Assembly (NCBI GenBank): GCA_902760845.1
Contig: CACWHX010000012.1
Coordinates: 1-49,641, forward strand
DNA from: Oscillospiraceae bacterium
GTDB lineage: Bacteria; Bacillota; Clostridia; Oscillospirales; Oscillospiraceae
DNA: 49,641 nt
Reading direction: 5' to 3'
Shown: piece after piece, positions 47,141 to 49,641 of the stretch
How the letters are laid out: every line of letters begins with the position of its first letter
How positions within the stretch are numbered: position 1 is the first letter of the stretch
Made by a program: the position numbers and the translations under genes
The notes under the pieces: generated by a model
What the model was told of the DNA's origin: nothing
The model's database searches: none
What the model saw: the letters and a program-made list of their open reading frames with translations, nothing else

Positions 47141-49288
47141 TTAAATCATGATTCCGCTCTTTTGCTTGCTCTTGGCAATCAGGCGATTCAGCCAAAGGAC
47201 CGGATAATAAAGCGCCAATCCCAGCACGATCATGATCGCGCCGATCAGAAGCAGCGTCAGCAGGCACTTCCAGTAATAATTCTGGTACAGGCCCGCGACG
47301 CACTCGCGCATCGCGTCCATCGCGTAGCCGAACGGCATATACGGATAGAGCTTGTGGAAGATTTCCGGGCAGACCTCGACCGGATAAGAGCCGCCGCCGC
47401 CCGCGACCTGAATGACGAGCACGATCACGGCGATGGCCATGCCGATGTTGTCCAGCGCGAAGACCAGCGCGTAGTTGAACAGAGAGAACACCATGCCGTT
47501 GACGCACGCGGCGAAAATGAAGCGGGCGGGATAGAGACACTGGATGCCGACATACAAAATGTCGCCAATCGAGACGAGAAGTCCCTGCGCCAGCCCGACA
47601 AACAGGAACAGGCCGTACCGTCCGAAAAAGCGCTGATGGAGCCGGAGATTCACCAGACCCTCGGTGCTCTTGAGCTGCGTTTTGAGCAGGACGGCGGCGA
47701 GCAGCGAGCCGATCCACTGCGCCAGAACCGTATAGAACGACGCCATGGCGGAGCCATATTCCCGCACCTCGTAGATGATCTCGGTATCCATCTGGACCGG
47801 GGAGGCGAGGTAGCTTGCAATCGCGTCCGCATCATCCGTCAAAACGCCGGACAGCTTTTCCAGAATGTCGCTCTGCGCGAGCTTATCCAGAATGCCCTTG
47901 AAGACGTTCATGCCTTCCTGCAGGGACTTCAAATCGCCCTGCGTGCCGGAGATGCCGCCCTGCAGAGAGCCGAGCGCCGCGCTGTAACTGTTCAGAATGC
48001 CGCTGAGCGAGGACAGCCCGTTGCCAAGACCGGCCATGGACTGGCTCACGGAGCCGACAGACTCCTGCACGGAGGCAATGGCCTCCTGGAGCTTGCCCTC
48101 CAGATCGTTTGTCGCGCTGTTGGCGAGCGCCGTGACAAACCGGTTGGCAACCGTGATCTGGGCGAGAATCTCCGCCTGCTTGTCGATCACGCCGCTCCAG
48201 CTGTTCTCATTTGCGAGCTCCAGTCCGCTCATGCGGTCATACAGCGTGCCGAACGCCTCCGCCGCGCGGGTGAACTGCCCGGCAAGGCCGGTAAGGCCCA
48301 GCATGGTGAGATGATCCGCCATGGTATTGCTCGTCTGCTGCATGGAGGAGATCAGCGCCAGACGACCCGCCAGATCGGTGGTGACGAAATTGTTGTAGCG
48401 GTCCATGTCCGTGAAAATGGTTTCCACGTCGTTGGAGAGCGTGTTCAGGTTGGAAGAAAACTGATTGATGACCTGCCGCGTGGCGTCCGCCGTGCCGGAA
48501 ACGGAGGAGGCGGAATTGGAGAGCGTGCCCTGTGTGAGATCGAGCACGTTTTCGCCCGCGCTGACGGTGTTTCCTGCGTCGTCGATCAGCCTGCCGGAGA
48601 GCTGCAGCAGATTCTGCGCGGCGTTGGTGAGCCCCATGGTGGCGTTGAGCATTACCGAGCAGTCGTCCAGACGCTGGTTCAGGAGATCCACACGCTCGCT
48701 GAGATTGCGCAGCACCAGCTCCGGATTATAGCCGGTGGCGTTGGCGATCGAGGCGGCGTCGCTCAGATAGGTGGCGACGGTCTGCACAAAGGCCGAGTTC
48801 ACCTGCTCCTGCACGGCGGTCTTGGCCTTGCCCGTGATCTTCGGGGCAATGGCGTTTTTCTTTTCGTTTTCATAGTAAAGCAGCGTCGGGTGCTCCATAT
48901 CGCCGCTCAGAAAGCTCAAAAGGTCCTCCGTGAAGTCCTCCGGGACGATGAGCGCGGCGTAATATTTGCTGGCATAGACGCCCTCCAGCGCCTCCTCGGA
49001 GGTGTCCGTAAAGACCCAGCCGATGGAGTTGTTGGCCTCCAGTGCCCCCAGGATCGTCTCGCCCAGGTTGACGGAGAGGCCCAGAATTTCCGCGCCCGCG
49101 TCGTCCGACGCGACGGCGACCTTGATGCGGGATGTCGCATCCTCGTCGTAGGGCCTCCAGTTGGAGAAGATGTTGAACCATGCGTAGAGGCAGGGGACCA
49201 CACACAGACCCATGAGCGTGATGATGGCGACGACGCTGCTCGTGATGCGCCGCATGTCGCCGCGCAGGATTTTTACGATGTTTCTCAT
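47141..49288 (-). CDS. YhgE/Pip-family membrane protein
   Basis: 715 residues. N-terminal membrane segment (about 15-38), then a ~470-residue extracytoplasmic region with coiled-coil-like Ser/Asn/Leu helices, then about five C-terminal membrane segments in an ABC-2-like core (GGGGSYPVEVCPEIFHKLYPYMPFGYAMDAMRE). This matches YhgE/Pip proteins: phage-infection protein in Lactococcus, and the ESX/T7SS-accessory EsaA in staphylococci. No ESX genes are nearby. The function is probably envelope transport or assembly. The start overlaps the upstream gene (ATGA). Confidence 0.92.
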   Translation of the reverse strand: MRNIVKILRGDMRRITSSVVAIITLMGLCVVPCLYAWFNIFSNWRPYDEDATSRIKVAVASDDAGAEILGLSVNLGETILGALEANNSIGWVFTDTSEEALEGVYASKYYAALIVPEDFTEDLLSFLSGDMEHPTLLYYENEKKNAIAPKITGKAKTAVQEQVNSAFVQTVATYLSDAASIANATGYNPELVLRNLSERVDLLNQRLDDCSVMLNATMGLTNAAQNLLQLSGRLIDDAGNTVSAGENVLDLTQGTLSNSASSVSGTADATRQVINQFSSNLNTLSNDVETIFTDMDRYNNFVTTDLAGRLALISSMQQTSNTMADHLTMLGLTGLAGQFTRAAEAFGTLYDRMSGLELANENSWSGVIDKQAEILAQITVANRFVTALANSATNDLEGKLQEAIASVQESVGSVSQSMAGLGNGLSSLSGILNSYSAALGSLQGGISGTQGDLKSLQEGMNVFKGILDKLAQSDILEKLSGVLTDDADAIASYLASPVQMDTEIIYEVREYGSAMASFYTVLAQWIGSLLAAVLLKTQLKSTEGLVNLRLHQRFFGRYGLFLFVGLAQGLLVSIGDILYVGIQCLYPARFIFAACVNGMVFSLFNYALVFALDNIGMAIAVIVLVIQVAGGGGSYPVEVCPEIFHKLYPYMPFGYAMDAMRECVAGLYQNYYWKCLLTLLLIGAIMIVLGLALYYPVLWLNRLIAKSKQKSGIMI

Positions 49289-49641
49289 GTGGTGACCTCG
49301 CTTTCCGACGAGAACTCGTCAAGAATCGCGTCAATGTCCGCGTCCGTCAGGGTTTCCTCCACGTCGTCCACGGTCGCCTCATAGAGAATGTCGGCGAGCT
49401 TCTCGTCCTGCGCCCACTCTGGCAGCCGCGCCGCGGGCTCTCCGGCGGAGAACACCGCCTCGGAAACCGGCTCCGCGTCCGCCGCGGGCGGCACGGGTGC
49501 TTCCGCCGTGGGCGCGGGCGCCTCGACATCGGGTACCGGCGCCTCCACTTCGGGGACTGGCGTCTCGGCATCGGGCGCGGCCGCCTCGGCGGGGGGATTC
49601 GCCCCGTCCGGCGCCGACGGCTTCGCGGCCGCCGCCCGGCC
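49285..49641 (-). CDS. Acidic Pro/Ala-rich protein, 5' end outside window
   Basis: At least 118 residues are visible; the frame is open to the right edge. The visible part is a Pro/Ala/Glu/Val low-complexity stretch with EAPVPDVEAPAP-type repeats, then a folded-looking acidic C-terminus (LPEWAQDEKLADILYEATVDDVEETLTDADIDAILDE). It is translationally coupled to YhgE. The missing N-terminus prevents identification; a regulator or a membrane-associated adaptor for YhgE is possible. Confidence 0.7.
   Translation of the reverse strand, partial: GRAAAAKPSAPDGANPPAEAAAPDAETPVPEVEAPVPDVEAPAPTAEAPVPPAADAEPVSEAVFSAGEPAARLPEWAQDEKLADILYEATVDDVEETLTDADIDAILDEFSSESEVTT

Noticed and set aside
46419..47717. 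432-codon version of the PHP gene
   Set aside because: The upstream extension overlaps the YhgE gene in another frame; the ATG at 47114 has GAGGAGG and begins the conserved H-x-H motif.

Overview
The window is one contiguous piece of a GC-rich (roughly 60 % or more by eye), endospore-forming Firmicutes chromosome, most likely an anaerobic clostridium of the Oscillospiraceae/Ruminococcaceae type. Supporting this are sporulation genes (a SpoIVFA/SpoIVFB-like peptidase pair, ytfJ/gerW), a fused ispH-rpsA gene, the tig-clpP-clpX-lon-engB order, scpA-scpB, a radical-SAM/DUF2344 pair, a glycine riboswitch in front of an AGCS symporter, and consensus sigma-A promoters (TTGACA-17-TATAAT) with AGGAGG-type ribosome binding sites. 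The species cannot be named from the sequence alone.

Layout. Bases 1-5286 are accessory: a cut-off LxxG-heptad coiled-coil membrane protein, a secreted polysaccharide deacetylase, an intergenic 133-bp tandem repeat, a glycerol-dehydrogenase-type enzyme, and a compact arsR / CxCSS-permease / thioredoxin-like operon with a near-ideal operator. Bases 5287-10301 are an AT-richer, decayed mobile island on the minus strand: a HEPN-motif protein, a SHOCT-like protein plus a zinc-ribbon HTH protein of the sort that usually accompanies a large serine recombinase (absent here), a WYL-regulator fragment, and five phage tail genes, the first of which lacks its 5' end. The island abuts tRNA-Pro(CGG). Short copies of the tRNA 3' end lie at its other side, which suggests integration at the tRNA.

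Bases 10494-46371 are mostly core genome on the plus strand: sporulation peptidases and tRNA-modification-type radical SAM genes; rplS, lepB, rbgA, rnhB, yraN; thrC; a phosphoesterase; trigger factor, ClpP, ClpX, Lon and EngB (protein quality control); an M50 protease with scpA-scpB (chromosome condensation), DUF2953, ytfJ, a D,D-carboxypeptidase, rluB; an RpiR regulator, a flavoprotein, cmk and ispH-rpsA; ispD-ispF, which with ispH gives three steps of the MEP isoprenoid pathway; DUF3343 plus a cysteine-desulfurase-like enzyme; tRNA-Ser(GCU); an HpcH/HpaI aldolase; a GntR/ABC module under a 14-bp inverted-repeat operator; and a glycine riboswitch with its AGCS transporter. Bases 46419-49641 carry a minus-strand operon: an acidic/proline-rich protein cut by the window edge, a YhgE/Pip membrane protein and a PHP (CpsB/YwqE-like) protein with a degenerate active site.

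No CRISPR array, complete insertion sequence, rRNA gene, integrase or replication origin was seen. The points most worth follow-up are the tRNA-Pro island with its recombinase-less cassette and HEPN gene, the hairpin-rich intergenic repeats (one flanked by a 17-bp direct repeat inside a duplicated terminator), the ispH-rpsA fusion that keeps an internal Shine-Dalgarno and start codon, and the ArsR operator that wraps a -10 box.
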